A stretch of DNA of 64,000 nt from Geminicoccaceae bacterium (lineage in GTDB: Bacteria; Pseudomonadota; Alphaproteobacteria; Geminicoccales; Geminicoccaceae). The translations under genes and the position numbers were made by a program. Shown in pieces: positions 1 through 9,950 of this stretch. Each line of letters opens with the position of its first letter. The first letter of the stretch is position 1. The DNA is taken from positions 31,437 to 95,436 of the forward strand of contig JANQPX010000051.1 of the NCBI GenBank assembly GCA_028285265.1, in the 5' to 3' direction. Below the pieces are notes generated by a model. It had not been told where the DNA came from, made no database searches, and was given only the letters and a program-made list of their open reading frames with translations.

Positions 1-1534
1 CCCTAATGTGCAGGACCGTCTCTGCCGCCAGTGGCAGGGTCTCCAGCAAAGGCGGTTCCGGCGGACGCCTTGCCGGATCGGCTTCTTGCTCTAGTGAACC
101 GGCGTCCGGCTCGGCCGCAATCGCGAGATCGATCTCGACTTCCAACTGTCCAATGCCCTGGTTGTATTGAGGATCTTCGGCGTCGCGTTTGTGGAAGTAA
201 GCTGGCCAGTCTATCTCCTCGCCATCATCGGCCGTCCGAAAGTAATAATAGACACCTGGCTGGCCATCGAGGACACGAAGCAAGCCGTCGGTATCAGCTT
301 GGTCCATCCTGGTCTGTAAGCTCACCGGCGGTGACGGATCCGGCCTCCGCAGCAAGACGGCGGGCTGCTGAAGCCAGACCGAGGATGGGATCGAACGCTC
401 TTCACGCTCTTCGTTGAGCTGCTGCGGCTTGTGGTGCTTGCGTGCTTCGACCACAAGCATGCAATCGTCCGTCAATTGCCGGATCGGAATCTGTAAAATG
501 CCGCCATTGCCGTCTTGATAGCCACCTTCCGGCTCGAACCCCTCGATTGGCGCCCAGGGCTCCGCCAAGAGCGGTCGCTCGACTTGAACCTCCGGCTCGC
601 CCGGCAACTGAACCCGGACCACCTTGTCTTCGGTCGCCGGGTTGTGCACATATTCGGCATCGTCGATCCGATGCAGATAGGCTCGATACTCCACATTGGG
701 CTGCGTTGCGGAGAGGCTCAAATTAGCCTCCACACCGAAGTCGGCGATCGGTTCCGACGATAGCCCGACATCCAATCCACGATTGGCCTTCACCTTGAGC
801 GGCAGCTGGATATCGAGAAGCTCGCTCTCGTCTTCCCGGCCCTCGGACGGCTCGAACTCTTTCGTTGCCATGATTCGGATGACGGTGTCCTCGAAAATCT
901 CCTGACTGTTGAGCGTGATATCGTGCGACGTGCCACGAACGTCGTCGACGGAAATTACGACCTCTTGAGGTTCGCCATCATCATTCCTAACGAAGTGAAC
1001 CAGGCGATAATCCACACCCTCCTGGCTGGACAAAATCTCCACCTCGATCCGATCGCCATAGGCGGCGAGACGGGGGTCGGTAGGCACCGGGATATCGATC
1101 GTCGAATCTAGAGGGGGATGGCTGGAAATCTGCGCGATCAGTGCTGTATCGAGGCCCACCTTGACCGTTGCGGTCGTCTGCAAATAGGCCTCGAGATGAT
1201 TGCTCGTCTTTCTCGCCAGCAGTTTGTAGGTGCTGTCTTCCGACATGATTGGCGTTTGCAGGTGAATGGTCTGCCCGGTTCCGGCTTCGCTGATCGGGTC
1301 CTCATCTTCCCCTTCTCTAACGGGGCGTTCGCGGTGATCGTGCAATTCATAGATGACGTCCAGCTGGCTCAGTTCGATGGGAATTCTTGCGGGCTGGCCA
1401 AAAGGTACGGTCAAGCCTTCCACTGGCACAGGCAAATCTCTGAGCGGATGGGGAGCCCCAAGACCGAGCCACTCGCTCAGCCGGTCACGCGCGTCGCGTA
1501 TTGGGATAAATCTGGTTTCTTCAATGGTCGTCAC
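1..1534 (-). CDS. Large beta-rich eCIS-operon protein, partial (3' end beyond window)
   Basis: An open minus-strand frame runs without a stop from a GTG at 1534 to the left edge, giving at least 511 residues. The GTG overlaps the stop of the upstream gene (GTGA), which points to translational coupling and fixes the start. The N-terminal part (TTIEETRFIPIRDARDRL) has no fold I recognise. From about residue 145 on, segments of roughly 100 residues follow one pattern: a DIPVP or DIQLPL strand, then a long strand containing RIEVEIL or ANLSLSA, then a V(D/E)YR motif (VDYRLVHF, VEYRAYLH, and VYYYFRT near the edge). This suggests tandem Ig-like beta domains. As the last visible gene of the injection-system operon it could be a structural or surface-exposed component. 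Its function is not identified. Confidence 0.75.
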   Translation of the reverse strand, partial: MTTIEETRFIPIRDARDRLSEWLGLGAPHPLRDLPVPVEGLTVPFGQPARIPIELSQLDVIYELHDHRERPVREGEDEDPISEAGTGQTIHLQTPIMSEDSTYKLLARKTSNHLEAYLQTTATVKVGLDTALIAQISSHPPLDSTIDIPVPTDPRLAAYGDRIEVEILSSQEGVDYRLVHFVRNDDGEPQEVVISVDDVRGTSHDITLNSQEIFEDTVIRIMATKEFEPSEGREDESELLDIQLPLKVKANRGLDVGLSSEPIADFGVEANLSLSATQPNVEYRAYLHRIDDAEYVHNPATEDKVVRVQLPGEPEVQVERPLLAEPWAPIEGFEPEGGYQDGNGGILQIPIRQLTDDCMLVVEARKHHKPQQLNEEREERSIPSSVWLQQPAVLLRRPDPSPPVSLQTRMDQADTDGLLRVLDGQPGVYYYFRTADDGEEIDWPAYFHKRDAEDPQYNQGIGQLEVEIDLAIAAEPDAGSLEQEADPARRPPEPPLLETLPLAAETVLHIR

Positions 1535-3549
1535 GCGCGTCCCCGATTTCTTAGCTTTTCTACCCAATCCAGGTGAATTTGTCGGAAGCCTGTCATGTCG
1601 TCTTTCGACAGCCAGCACAAATATGGCGTGAGGTGAGCCGGGGTTTCTTCACGAATGGTCTGCTCGACCAGCAACTTGAAGCTAGGGTTCGAAAATCGTT
1701 TCGGCCATTCGGGTAGGATGACACTCAGCTGTTGCGAGTAAGGATCTTTGGAACGGGTGGCCGTCAAGAACGGCACTTGCTGCTTGGTATCCGCTGTCAT
1801 GGCGCGAAGCAGAATATGCTCAACGACGAAAAGCGTTTCATCTTCGGCTTCGATCAAGCCGAGCTTGAGACGAAGCCGTTTCTCGAGGCCGGAAACATTC
1901 TCCGGCCCTGCTGCCTGCGTGTAGTCGAATGCGGTACCGCGGCCAGCGCTGACCCTTGGATAGTGTTGGAGAAAGGTTTCTTTATCGCGAACTAGTTTCT
2001 CGGCGGGCTTGTCCCAGTCTTCAGGTGTCGCCTGACGTAACATCAGCGAATAATCGACAAAATGCTCAGCGAAGCGGGCCAAGAGATGATTAAGGAAACG
2101 ATTCCGGCGATTTTCGATGACATCCGCCTTCGCCAATTGATCGGTGATCTCTCGCAGAAATTCTCGGTGGGCATCTGCGTCGCTTACGCGAATCGACTCC
2201 AGATCCAGCTCGGGATCAGCGATGACCTGTGAAAAATAGGTTCGTGAAGATTGTCCTTGAAATGACAACAGGTCCTTGGCATGCGCCAGCTGGGTAAAAA
2301 GGTTAGCCAAGAGCTGGTCGAAAAACATCAGATAGGCCTTGAGCTGCCGGGCCTCCGCTTTCCGCGTCGTGGAGGCTGAGCTGGGCAACCCAGCGGCGCC
2401 GATGCCGTATACCTGCGGGAATTGGTGCTGAATGGAGTAATACCTGGCTAACTTGCGATCGCGCCCCTTGGGCGGCATAACGTCCCGCTTATGCTTGGCC
2501 AATTTCGAGAAAGTTTTCGACCGGCGCTGTCGCTCATCATAAATGTCGCGGACCCTGGCTATGTTGGCATTGATCTCGAGCTGGCCACGTTGCAGGACGA
2601 TCGAGCTGTTCAGCAGATCCAGTGTCGGCGACATGTCGGGTGATAGCGCCAATACCCAATCCGACATGTCCGAGCCGGTTCCAATGCTGATGGAGCGAAC
2701 CGCGCGCACATGATCGACCGACATGATCTCACGGATGAGATCCGAGCTGCGCACGGTGACCCGGCGCTCCGCTTTTTTCAGCGCGTCGCTCTCGATGAAG
2801 CCATGCTGCAGCACCGGTCCGTCGAAGATCTCATCGATAGGCTTTCCTTCGTCGAGCAGCTCTTGCAATGTCCGGAACGGCACAGTCGGCGAGAGGTAGT
2901 CGGCGATCTTCTCGTAGATGACCAGGAGGATCGCATCGGCGTCATCAGTCTGGCCGATCTCGATCTTGGCCTGGACTCTGACCGGCTGCGCCTCAAGCAG
3001 CTCGATCGTTTCAAAATCTTCGCAAAGGGCCCGATTGGCATAAAGCCGGGACGCCACCGATCGACGCACGGTGTGTCCGTCGACATCGGCTAGCTCCGAC
3101 TTTTCGATCCAGACGCGGTACAGCCCCTTGAGATAAACCGGCTCGGCAATCGGCGGCTCCGCTTGCAGGCTGAGTTGGTTCTTGTCGGGATGGAAATAGA
3201 GAGGCACAGCCTGCTCTTCGACAGGTTCGATCCATGCATTCTTAACCCCGTCGACGTCCATGATGAGCTTGCGCCAGTCCGTTAGTGTGACAGGGTCGCA
3301 GGTGAGCGCTTCCGAAGGTCGAAAGAGACGATCGACACCATCATCGCCACCCTCGCTCAACAAATCAGGGATGTCGAAGGACGCACGGTAGCCCAGATCG
3401 GTGATGGCGTAGCAAAGCTGTTCGAGGATCGTGATACCCGGGTCGTGGGCATTATGGTCCGTCCAGACACGGCCGGCGAGCTTCCTGAGTTCATCGAGCC
3501 CCTCCTCTCGCAGCGCCGCATACTCTTTAGATTGGTCGAATGCTACCAT
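1531..3549 (-). CDS. eCIS baseplate-like protein (HDPGITILEQL family)
   Basis: This 672-aa protein begins with the signature WTDHNAHDPGITILEQL near residue 30, which recurs in putative baseplate proteins of contractile injection systems (Afp11/Afp12-type loci). A stretch around TLTDWRKLIMDVDGVKNAWI resembles the baseplate-J fold seen in wedge proteins. The middle part is helical and charged (YLMFFDQLLANLFTQLAHAK). The gene follows the fibre gene after 30 bp and overlaps the next gene by 4 bp, so it belongs to the same operon. Its likely role is a wedge or peripheral baseplate subunit, inferred from the motif and position. An Afp12-like assignment is possible but not proven. The start is GTG or ATG at 3549. 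Confidence 0.7.
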   Translation of the reverse strand: MVAFDQSKEYAALREEGLDELRKLAGRVWTDHNAHDPGITILEQLCYAITDLGYRASFDIPDLLSEGGDDGVDRLFRPSEALTCDPVTLTDWRKLIMDVDGVKNAWIEPVEEQAVPLYFHPDKNQLSLQAEPPIAEPVYLKGLYRVWIEKSELADVDGHTVRRSVASRLYANRALCEDFETIELLEAQPVRVQAKIEIGQTDDADAILLVIYEKIADYLSPTVPFRTLQELLDEGKPIDEIFDGPVLQHGFIESDALKKAERRVTVRSSDLIREIMSVDHVRAVRSISIGTGSDMSDWVLALSPDMSPTLDLLNSSIVLQRGQLEINANIARVRDIYDERQRRSKTFSKLAKHKRDVMPPKGRDRKLARYYSIQHQFPQVYGIGAAGLPSSASTTRKAEARQLKAYLMFFDQLLANLFTQLAHAKDLLSFQGQSSRTYFSQVIADPELDLESIRVSDADAHREFLREITDQLAKADVIENRRNRFLNHLLARFAEHFVDYSLMLRQATPEDWDKPAEKLVRDKETFLQHYPRVSAGRGTAFDYTQAAGPENVSGLEKRLRLKLGLIEAEDETLFVVEHILLRAMTADTKQQVPFLTATRSKDPYSQQLSVILPEWPKRFSNPSFKLLVEQTIREETPAHLTPYLCWLSKDDMTGFRQIHLDWVEKLRNRGRA

Positions 3550-3579
3550 CGCTTAGCGCTCCTTACATACAACCGACAC

Positions 3580-5016
3580 TTAGTCGGCTGCTCGGAAAGT
3601 AATTCCGCTAAGGCTGACCCATTCTTTATTCACTCGAATTGCCAGAACTCTTCCATCCTTATCAATATCAACCCGTCCTGCAGCAACCTGCCCCCCGCCA
3701 CCTGAAGTGGCGACTATGAACGTTTCTCGCGCCGCCGGACTGGTGGCAGGGGAAAGTCGAAAGATGGGGCCACTAGAATTTGGATTTTCATTCTTAATTA
3801 CGCCCCTAAGATGAACCACGCCTAGGCTATCCTTAAAATATGAAGCTCCGGCAAGGTTATTGTCAAATCTCACCCATGAATTTGCCAAATTGGCTGACCG
3901 CCAAGCCGACTGTCGCATTATCCCTTCTTTTGTGTCAAAATGAAACTTGTTGCTACCGTCTTTAAGTCGAATAAAAAGGCTTTTATCAACTGTAATAAAT
4001 ACACTGCCAGCTTGCCGGTAAAAGGATCCGTCGACCTCGACATGTTCACTTAAGTTGCCATTTACAGTCAATCCACCGCTTGCATGAAGTGAACCTGAAA
4101 CAGTAAGTTTGTGTTCGGGCGTGGCGGCGGTGCCAATCCCGACATTGCCACTTTCCGATACTTCCATTCTGGTATCGTTCTTTATTCTGAGGCTAATAGC
4201 AACAGGTGAATTGAGACTGGTTGTGCCGTTGTCGGACTGCAGTAGCGCATAGTTAGTGCGCTTAGTCTGGTCCAAGGCGCTCGTACCGAAAAATGCATTA
4301 CGCGAACTAGCCGGCCAAGAGCCGATGCTGAGAGATCCTGACATGATTCTCCCGCTGACATGCAGAGTTTCGCTCGGATTTGTAGTGCCAACACCTACTT
4401 TGCCATTTTGCACAGTCAGGACATCTTCCGTGCCGCTACCCAGCATCATGCGGTTGGTTCCACCTTCTGCCCGTATACGTACATCACCACCGAATCTGCC
4501 CGTAAGGGTAACGCCGAGCTTGAACCGAAGAGCCTCATTCCCGACCCGAATGTCACCCTCCGTCGTCGTCAGGTTCCCTTGCCCGCCGGTGATGTCGAGC
4601 TTGGCAGCGGGATTGATCGTCGACACCCCAAGGTTCCCGGTTTCACGGTCGATAAACAAACGACTCAAGCCTTTATTATCGCCGATGCTAAAGCCGGGCC
4701 TTGCGGTCGATGGGTCTGTCGCCTTGGCGCGCGGATTGAGGCTCAAGATCCAATGGGGATGGTCCTCGGCAAAATCCCAATAGAAATTTAGCGCTCGTTT
4801 TTGGCCGTTGTCTGGTTCTGAGGCTTCAATATTGAGAGGTTCCCCAGGTCCCTTTACAAGACCATCGTCCCTTGCATTTGGTACGCTGTCAATGAACTCG
4901 GCAAAGTTGCTCTCTGTCGGGATTGCGTTCTTGACAAAATATGACCTGAGGGCGGAACGGCTCTTGATTCTGTTGCTGATGTCCATAGCTGCTTTCTGTC
5001 TCGTTGATTTGTTCAT
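3580..5016 (-). CDS. Tail-fibre-like protein of the injection system
   Basis: This 478-aa protein has a short helical N-terminus (RSALRSYFVKNAIPTESNFAEFI) typical of fibre attachment regions in eCIS and phage-like loci. A repetitive beta-rich shaft follows, containing the recurring units GNLGVSTINPAAKLDITG, GKVGVGTTNPSETLHVSG and GNVGIGTAATPEHKLTVSG, the VGIGTxxP..L.V.G repeat seen in many host-binding fibres. The C-terminal 90 residues (YFKDSLGVVHLRGVIKN ... VSLSGITFRAAD) look like a compact receptor-binding head. No peptidase S74 chaperone domain is visible. The start overlaps the end of the baseplate-J gene (ATGA). Its role is probably target recognition in place of an Afp13-type fibre. 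Confidence 0.75.
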   Translation of the reverse strand: MNKSTRQKAAMDISNRIKSRSALRSYFVKNAIPTESNFAEFIDSVPNARDDGLVKGPGEPLNIEASEPDNGQKRALNFYWDFAEDHPHWILSLNPRAKATDPSTARPGFSIGDNKGLSRLFIDRETGNLGVSTINPAAKLDITGGQGNLTTTEGDIRVGNEALRFKLGVTLTGRFGGDVRIRAEGGTNRMMLGSGTEDVLTVQNGKVGVGTTNPSETLHVSGRIMSGSLSIGSWPASSRNAFFGTSALDQTKRTNYALLQSDNGTTSLNSPVAISLRIKNDTRMEVSESGNVGIGTAATPEHKLTVSGSLHASGGLTVNGNLSEHVEVDGSFYRQAGSVFITVDKSLFIRLKDGSNKFHFDTKEGIMRQSAWRSANLANSWVRFDNNLAGASYFKDSLGVVHLRGVIKNENPNSSGPIFRLSPATSPAARETFIVATSGGGGQVAAGRVDIDKDGRVLAIRVNKEWVSLSGITFRAAD

Positions 5017-8000
5017 CCAGGAGTGTCGGCTCCACTGTTAGGGCCGATTTTGAAATCCAACTCGATCTTCATGTAATTGATGCCGGCGAAGGCATCCTCG
5101 TCAAAGACCTCGTCCACAATGAAATCCAACTCATGCTTTCTCGCCGCAACCAACACGCCGTCTACTCTTTCGGCCTCGACGAAGTAGCCGTCGGTCTCGG
5201 TCGGCTCCGCTTGGACGAAGGTTCGTCCATTGTCGTTGCTGCTGAACAATCTGATATCAGCCAGAAAGTCGACATAGTCGCGTCCATCAAGGAAATTGAT
5301 GATGCTGTTCGCGTAGATCCGGCTGCCGATGGCGATATCTGCCCCCTCATCATAGGCCCAGGGCGACAGGAACCGGTTGAGGTCATCGTTAAGCCTTTCA
5401 GCGTAGAAGCCATGATCAAAACCCGGCATGAAACGCACGCCCACCCGAATCTTGACCGTCACATAGTGAGGATTGACCACGTCGACCTTGACGAACGGCG
5501 GCGTGAGGTCGGCGAGATAGCTCTCGATATCCTTGAGCAAATCGGCCGGGGCTTTGGGTTCGAAGGGATCAAATGGCAAACGGCCGCGAACATCGGGAAT
5601 CACGACCACTTTCAATCGGCCTGGATCGTCAGGATCTCGCGACATGTCCGCCGGCACGCATTTCGCCTTATAGATCTCCGGGAAGCGGTTCAGGATCAGC
5701 CGCTCGTAATCCCAGGCCGTGAGAGCGCGCTGTTTATGACGCAGCCTTTCGCTGACCCGGGTGTAGAAGATCTTGTCTTCTTCCTTCGGCTTGCCACCAA
5801 AGGACGTATAGGGCTGAACGGCCTCGGCTACTGATGGGATCCTTGGATCGAAGGCGGCAATACTGTTTTTGGGCAAAGGGGTAAGGTAGTGATCCGACGC
5901 GTTGTCGTTGTCGACAAAGGTCGCGGAGATCGCCTGGGCATGCAGGTCGATCACATCGCAGACACTCTCGCTATGCTGCCGGATGGCCGCGCGAAGCCAG
6001 TAATGATCCGAAGGCAGACGCGTGCTCGGCTCGGCTGGCCTGAGCTCGAACTCGATAATGCCGCTATTGATCAGGCCGCGGGTCGTGTCCAGCTTGATGC
6101 CACCATTGGCAAGGCTGATCCAACGGTCGCCGCTCAAATAGCTCCATTCCACGGGAGCTGGCTCAAGGTCGGGATTAGCGCTCCCCTCGGCCATCTGGAA
6201 CAGTACCGCCAGGTCCTGGGGCGGATCGGCATCGCTGATCCCGAGATAAAGCTCACCCTCGACAGGATAGTCAGGCAGGAAACGGACGCTATCGCCAGGG
6301 GTTTCAGGCCTGACCTCGCTATAACCGAACGGGTGGAGATGGAAGACGCGATGAGGATCGGTGGCGGACCGGCCCTCGCTCAGATCGATTTCCAACGATG
6401 CACTATAGGCGACGCTCAGCTGTTTGATCTTCGGTGTGTAGGGCGGCTTGATAACATACTGATCGACCTTGATATCGTTCGGCGGCGGATCCTCACTCGC
6501 CAGAGCCTTGGCCAATTGCGCGGCCTTGAGCGCTGCGACGGCAGGGTAGGACTGGTGTTGGAAGTCCGGTGGCTGCAGTTCCCATCGCACGTAGCTATCC
6601 CAGTCGAGCAAGTTTCTTCCATCGACCGGTTCGGGGCTCGTTCGAGTGCTGCCATCCGCGCGCCCGTTCTCTGACGCTATCGGGAAGTGAATCGTATGGG
6701 GTTTTTCGGCATCCTCCTTCGCAAAGAGCTCGGCCTCCTTCGAGACCACGCTCAAATGTCTGTCGATAAGATCTATGTCGGCCTTGAACGCCCAAGGTGA
6801 ATCTCGATTGTCCGTTGGATAGTTCGCATAATGCTGAGCGAGATCATTGGGGACGCCCATCCACGCCACGCGAAAGGTGAGCTGCTCCAATTGCTTGCCA
6901 TGAAGCTCCGGATGGCCGAGATAGAAACGCGATCCCACGGCCGGGCTATGGCCAAACGGTTCGAACGGTTTCTTGAGATCCAGTTCCACCTGATCGTTTT
7001 GCGCGACGAGATCGCTCAACCCGGTGATCCACTCGTCCGACGCCGGCTCTCCAACCTCGGCTTTCAGGTGAACATGGTGGAGCAAGAGATGTTCGAAAGC
7101 GGCGTAGTCGGTTGCAAAATACTCGTCTTTCTCACTCTCCTCTCCATCCTCCTTGCCCTGCCATTTCTGGCGCAGCATGAGCCGAAGTACGGGCCATGAA
7201 TGGTCAAGCATGGTTTCGTCATCGCCGAGGACGACGATCGGATCGACCTGCTCGGAGAATGTCAGATCGAGCTGCAGGGCCGAGCCTGTTTGTTCCGACT
7301 CTTGGCCGGTATCGCGCAACGTTTGATAGTCACCATGTCGGACCTGCAGCAAGTCCGGCGATACCCAACCTTTCTCCGTGCTGACCTGAATTTGAAACGG
7401 GCCTTTTTCGTTCTCTTCGGAGCCTTCTTCTTCGAAGGCGTCCTTGATCTTCTTCCTGTCGTAGGTGCCCTCGTCGAAACCCAAGGTGAGCACGATTCTG
7501 CGCTGGCCGGCACTCAACGCCAAAAGCGGCGATTCAATGCCCCAGCCCATGTTCTCAGCGGGCGGATTTTCTCGTTCGGCTCTCCCGATAGCCCCGCCAA
7601 AGGTTTTCCAACGCTGGGTGTCGCCGTCCGCCCCAGTTGATGAGGGAGTCAGATCTGGATGAGCGTGAAGATTGATCCACTCTTCGATTTGCGGCACCGG
7701 GTCGGGCAAGCCTTCGCGCACGCGCTGCGCGATCTCCAGAATTCGAATGACCCGATCCCAGTCAACGTCTGCGGCTGGATTTTCTTTAAGGTGCTCTTGC
7801 GTTGTTTCGAGGAACTGAAAATCGGGATCGCGGGCAACGTAGTCGCGCAGGCGCCGAAGCGGGTCAGCGGCAGCCTGCGCGGGATCCTCGCCAAGCACGT
7901 GATGGATCAAGGCGTTGAATGGGCCTGGCGGGTTCGTGGCCTCTTTTCGGACATTCTCCAATCGCTCTAGTCGGCGCTTGAAAACCTTGGACCGGTGGAC

Positions 8001-9488
8001 CTCCGTCAGGATACCATCAACACGATCCCAATTTCGGCTGGTCGCATCGAAATCCGCCGTCTCGGCGACCAATATGACGTAGGCAAAGTTCTCCGCTGAC
8101 ATGTTGAAATAGGTTTCGAGTTCGATCAGCGCTGCATAGTATGCGTCAAGATCGTCAAAGCCCCTTGATGCAAAGTCGATGGGACCGATCGCGGCCTCAA
8201 GATTGGCCGTAAAGGCGCTCGGGTCGAAGTCAACGTCGTCCTCTTGGGGTAGCCGGTAAGACGCATCGCCTCGTTTCTCTTGTCCCGCAAGCTCCAGGAT
8301 GCGGTTAATGCCTGCCCATTCGTTGTCGATCAGATCCTTGACTTGCATCATATCGACGAAGTCTTGGAAGTTTTCGAAAAACAGGCGCTCGCGCACGAAT
8401 GTCTTGACGTCCTCGCGCACGCGCTGATCGTAGAGATCGTCGATCGTCTCGACCTGGGTTAGCCCGCCAAAGTCGGGGACGGCGCCCAACGCTTTTTCGA
8501 GATTGGCGTCAAAATCTCTGGGGTCGTCCGGCTGCAGCTCGAAATCTGGATCGCCGCTGCGTGCCCTGCCCATGATCTCCAGCTTGCCGTTGATCTGCTG
8601 CCATTCCGCCTCGTCGTCGTCACGCTGTTGCTTCAGCTGCATCATCTCACGCAGCTCGAACAGCTTCATGAAGAGGCCTGTGGCGGTGAATTCGATCAGA
8701 CCCTGGAGAATCAGCAACGCAGCATAGTCGATTTCCCGTGCGCGCTCGCCGGTGCCGTAAGTCGGCAGAGAATCGCCCGGCAGCGGATCACCCAAAGCGA
8801 TCTCCAGCATGGCCATGAAGCGATCCCGTTTGGTGCCTTTGTCAGCAATGCGCGCTTCACGCAGGCCGGTCACCCTTCTCTCGGCGAACACGGCGCGTCG
8901 ACGCGCGATCTGCGCATGATTGACGATGATCCGCCGGTCCGTACGATAGCGACGCTCGCGCCCGAGACGATCCTTGCCGGCGGCAAGCAGACGGCCTTCG
9001 GGCACCTCGACCTCGAGCGTTCTGGGAGCTGGACGTAGCAGGACGTGAACCCGATCCGGCACGGCCGCCTGCTTGGTCATCTTCAGGAGATCCAGGTAGT
9101 AGAAATCCAGATGCCGTTTGGTGATCGTGTTCAAGCTGCTTTGCGCATGACGCAGCAGTTTCAAATAGCATAGCAGCAACGCGAAGTGCGGGCGCTCGAA
9201 CGGCGCCCGCTGGCCTGACTCGACGCTGTTAGGATCTTCCGCGTAAGCGGACGCCTGGCGCAAGAAGTCGGGGTCCGTGCCGATCAACCCACGCCAATCG
9301 CTGACAGGCTGGTTCCGAGCATCAAAATACCTAAGCTCGCAGGCATACTTTTGGAGAAAAGCCAAATGATCCTGCAAGCTACGCTCGTCCACGGGTGCAT
9401 AAGTCGGGTCCAACGCAGCTTGTGGCCGGTCGGCTTGGCTGGTGCCGTCTCGGTTCCCCGCATTGGGTGATGAGGGATGCCTGGTCAT
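5013..9488 (-). CDS. Giant baseplate J-like protein with inserted helical repeats
   Basis: With the ATG at 9488 (AAGGCG upstream, 11 bp after the PAAR-like gene) the product is 1491 aa. In-frame sequence further upstream lies inside the preceding gene and is not part of it. The N-terminus (LQDHLAFLQKYACELRYFD) matches the start of eCIS baseplate-J (Afp11-like) proteins. The C-terminal region from about residue 1230 holds the baseplate-J core (FYTRVSERLRHKQRALTAWDY, then PEIYKAKCVPAD and KVVVIPDVRGRLPFDPFEP). Residues about 296-590 contain a tandem helical repeat of about 95 residues, each unit starting with a tryptophan and an ILE-A-like helix. The protein should form the wedge ring of the baseplate. 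Its length is unusual for the family, largely because of the repeats. Confidence 0.82.
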   Translation of the reverse strand: MTRHPSSPNAGNRDGTSQADRPQAALDPTYAPVDERSLQDHLAFLQKYACELRYFDARNQPVSDWRGLIGTDPDFLRQASAYAEDPNSVESGQRAPFERPHFALLLCYLKLLRHAQSSLNTITKRHLDFYYLDLLKMTKQAAVPDRVHVLLRPAPRTLEVEVPEGRLLAAGKDRLGRERRYRTDRRIIVNHAQIARRRAVFAERRVTGLREARIADKGTKRDRFMAMLEIALGDPLPGDSLPTYGTGERAREIDYAALLILQGLIEFTATGLFMKLFELREMMQLKQQRDDDEAEWQQINGKLEIMGRARSGDPDFELQPDDPRDFDANLEKALGAVPDFGGLTQVETIDDLYDQRVREDVKTFVRERLFFENFQDFVDMMQVKDLIDNEWAGINRILELAGQEKRGDASYRLPQEDDVDFDPSAFTANLEAAIGPIDFASRGFDDLDAYYAALIELETYFNMSAENFAYVILVAETADFDATSRNWDRVDGILTEVHRSKVFKRRLERLENVRKEATNPPGPFNALIHHVLGEDPAQAAADPLRRLRDYVARDPDFQFLETTQEHLKENPAADVDWDRVIRILEIAQRVREGLPDPVPQIEEWINLHAHPDLTPSSTGADGDTQRWKTFGGAIGRAERENPPAENMGWGIESPLLALSAGQRRIVLTLGFDEGTYDRKKIKDAFEEEGSEENEKGPFQIQVSTEKGWVSPDLLQVRHGDYQTLRDTGQESEQTGSALQLDLTFSEQVDPIVVLGDDETMLDHSWPVLRLMLRQKWQGKEDGEESEKDEYFATDYAAFEHLLLHHVHLKAEVGEPASDEWITGLSDLVAQNDQVELDLKKPFEPFGHSPAVGSRFYLGHPELHGKQLEQLTFRVAWMGVPNDLAQHYANYPTDNRDSPWAFKADIDLIDRHLSVVSKEAELFAKEDAEKPHTIHFPIASENGRADGSTRTSPEPVDGRNLLDWDSYVRWELQPPDFQHQSYPAVAALKAAQLAKALASEDPPPNDIKVDQYVIKPPYTPKIKQLSVAYSASLEIDLSEGRSATDPHRVFHLHPFGYSEVRPETPGDSVRFLPDYPVEGELYLGISDADPPQDLAVLFQMAEGSANPDLEPAPVEWSYLSGDRWISLANGGIKLDTTRGLINSGIIEFELRPAEPSTRLPSDHYWLRAAIRQHSESVCDVIDLHAQAISATFVDNDNASDHYLTPLPKNSIAAFDPRIPSVAEAVQPYTSFGGKPKEEDKIFYTRVSERLRHKQRALTAWDYERLILNRFPEIYKAKCVPADMSRDPDDPGRLKVVVIPDVRGRLPFDPFEPKAPADLLKDIESYLADLTPPFVKVDVVNPHYVTVKIRVGVRFMPGFDHGFYAERLNDDLNRFLSPWAYDEGADIAIGSRIYANSIINFLDGRDYVDFLADIRLFSSNDNGRTFVQAEPTETDGYFVEAERVDGVLVAARKHELDFIVDEVFDEDAFAGINYMKIELDFKIGPNSGADTPG

Positions 9489-9499
9489 ATCGCCTTGCC

Positions 9500-9934
9500 C
9501 TAGGTCCCCGTCAGCTTGGTATTGGTCGTGATGAAGCTTCCGCTGCCTGAATATTGTGGTGTCGCATCTGGTATCGGCGATCCGGGGCCTGGAGGCGGCT
9601 GCTGTGCCGGGCTCTGCACCTCGAATTTGGCAGTGAAGCTTCCTCCCTTGAGCAAGACCGCCTTGCCACCGCTCTTCGTATGCTGCGCCGTCTGATCCGA
9701 TGCCAGCGAATCGATGGAGAGGGTTCCCGTTCCGGGGATCGAGTATTGCGGCGTCATGTAGGTGCATCCGGGCACTGATACGCTGGCTTCATCGCCCTCG
9801 ACGCAAAACGCCTTGCCATCCAGTGTCGCCGGTCCGCTGCCCTCTAGGGTGCCAGGTTGAACAACCACGGTCGCTGCACCGAAACTGGGCAGGAAGCTCG
9901 CTTGGTCGTCATGGATCAAAATGTAATCGCTCAC
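9500..9934 (-). CDS. PAAR-like spike tip protein (Cis10-type)
   Basis: The gene encodes 144 aa from a GTG at 9934 with GAGG ten bases upstream. The longer in-frame reading would overlap the previous gene. The sequence is glycine- and serine-rich with DYILIHDDQASFLPSFG, ATLDGKAFCVEGDE and VPGCTYMTPQYSIPGTGTL. The cysteine-containing and Y-x-x-PGTGTL segments are typical of the PAAR-like/DUF4280-like tips that cap the spike. A proline-rich linker (QQPPPGPGSP) precedes a second PQYSGSGSF unit, so the tip repeat seems duplicated. The gene sits between the gp25-like and baseplate-J genes, the usual place for Cis10. Confidence 0.65.
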   Translation of the reverse strand: MSDYILIHDDQASFLPSFGAATVVVQPGTLEGSGPATLDGKAFCVEGDEASVSVPGCTYMTPQYSIPGTGTLSIDSLASDQTAQHTKSGGKAVLLKGGSFTAKFEVQSPAQQPPPGPGSPIPDATPQYSGSGSFITTNTKLTGT

Positions 9935-9950
9935 GTTCTTTGGCCTCAGC

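Noticed and set aside
5004..5834. Long plus-strand frame opposite the baseplate-J gene
   Set aside because: It is antisense to a well-supported gene. Its composition is that of a shadow frame in GC-rich DNA and no ribosome site precedes it. Similar frames opposite other eCIS and trb genes were left out for the same reason.
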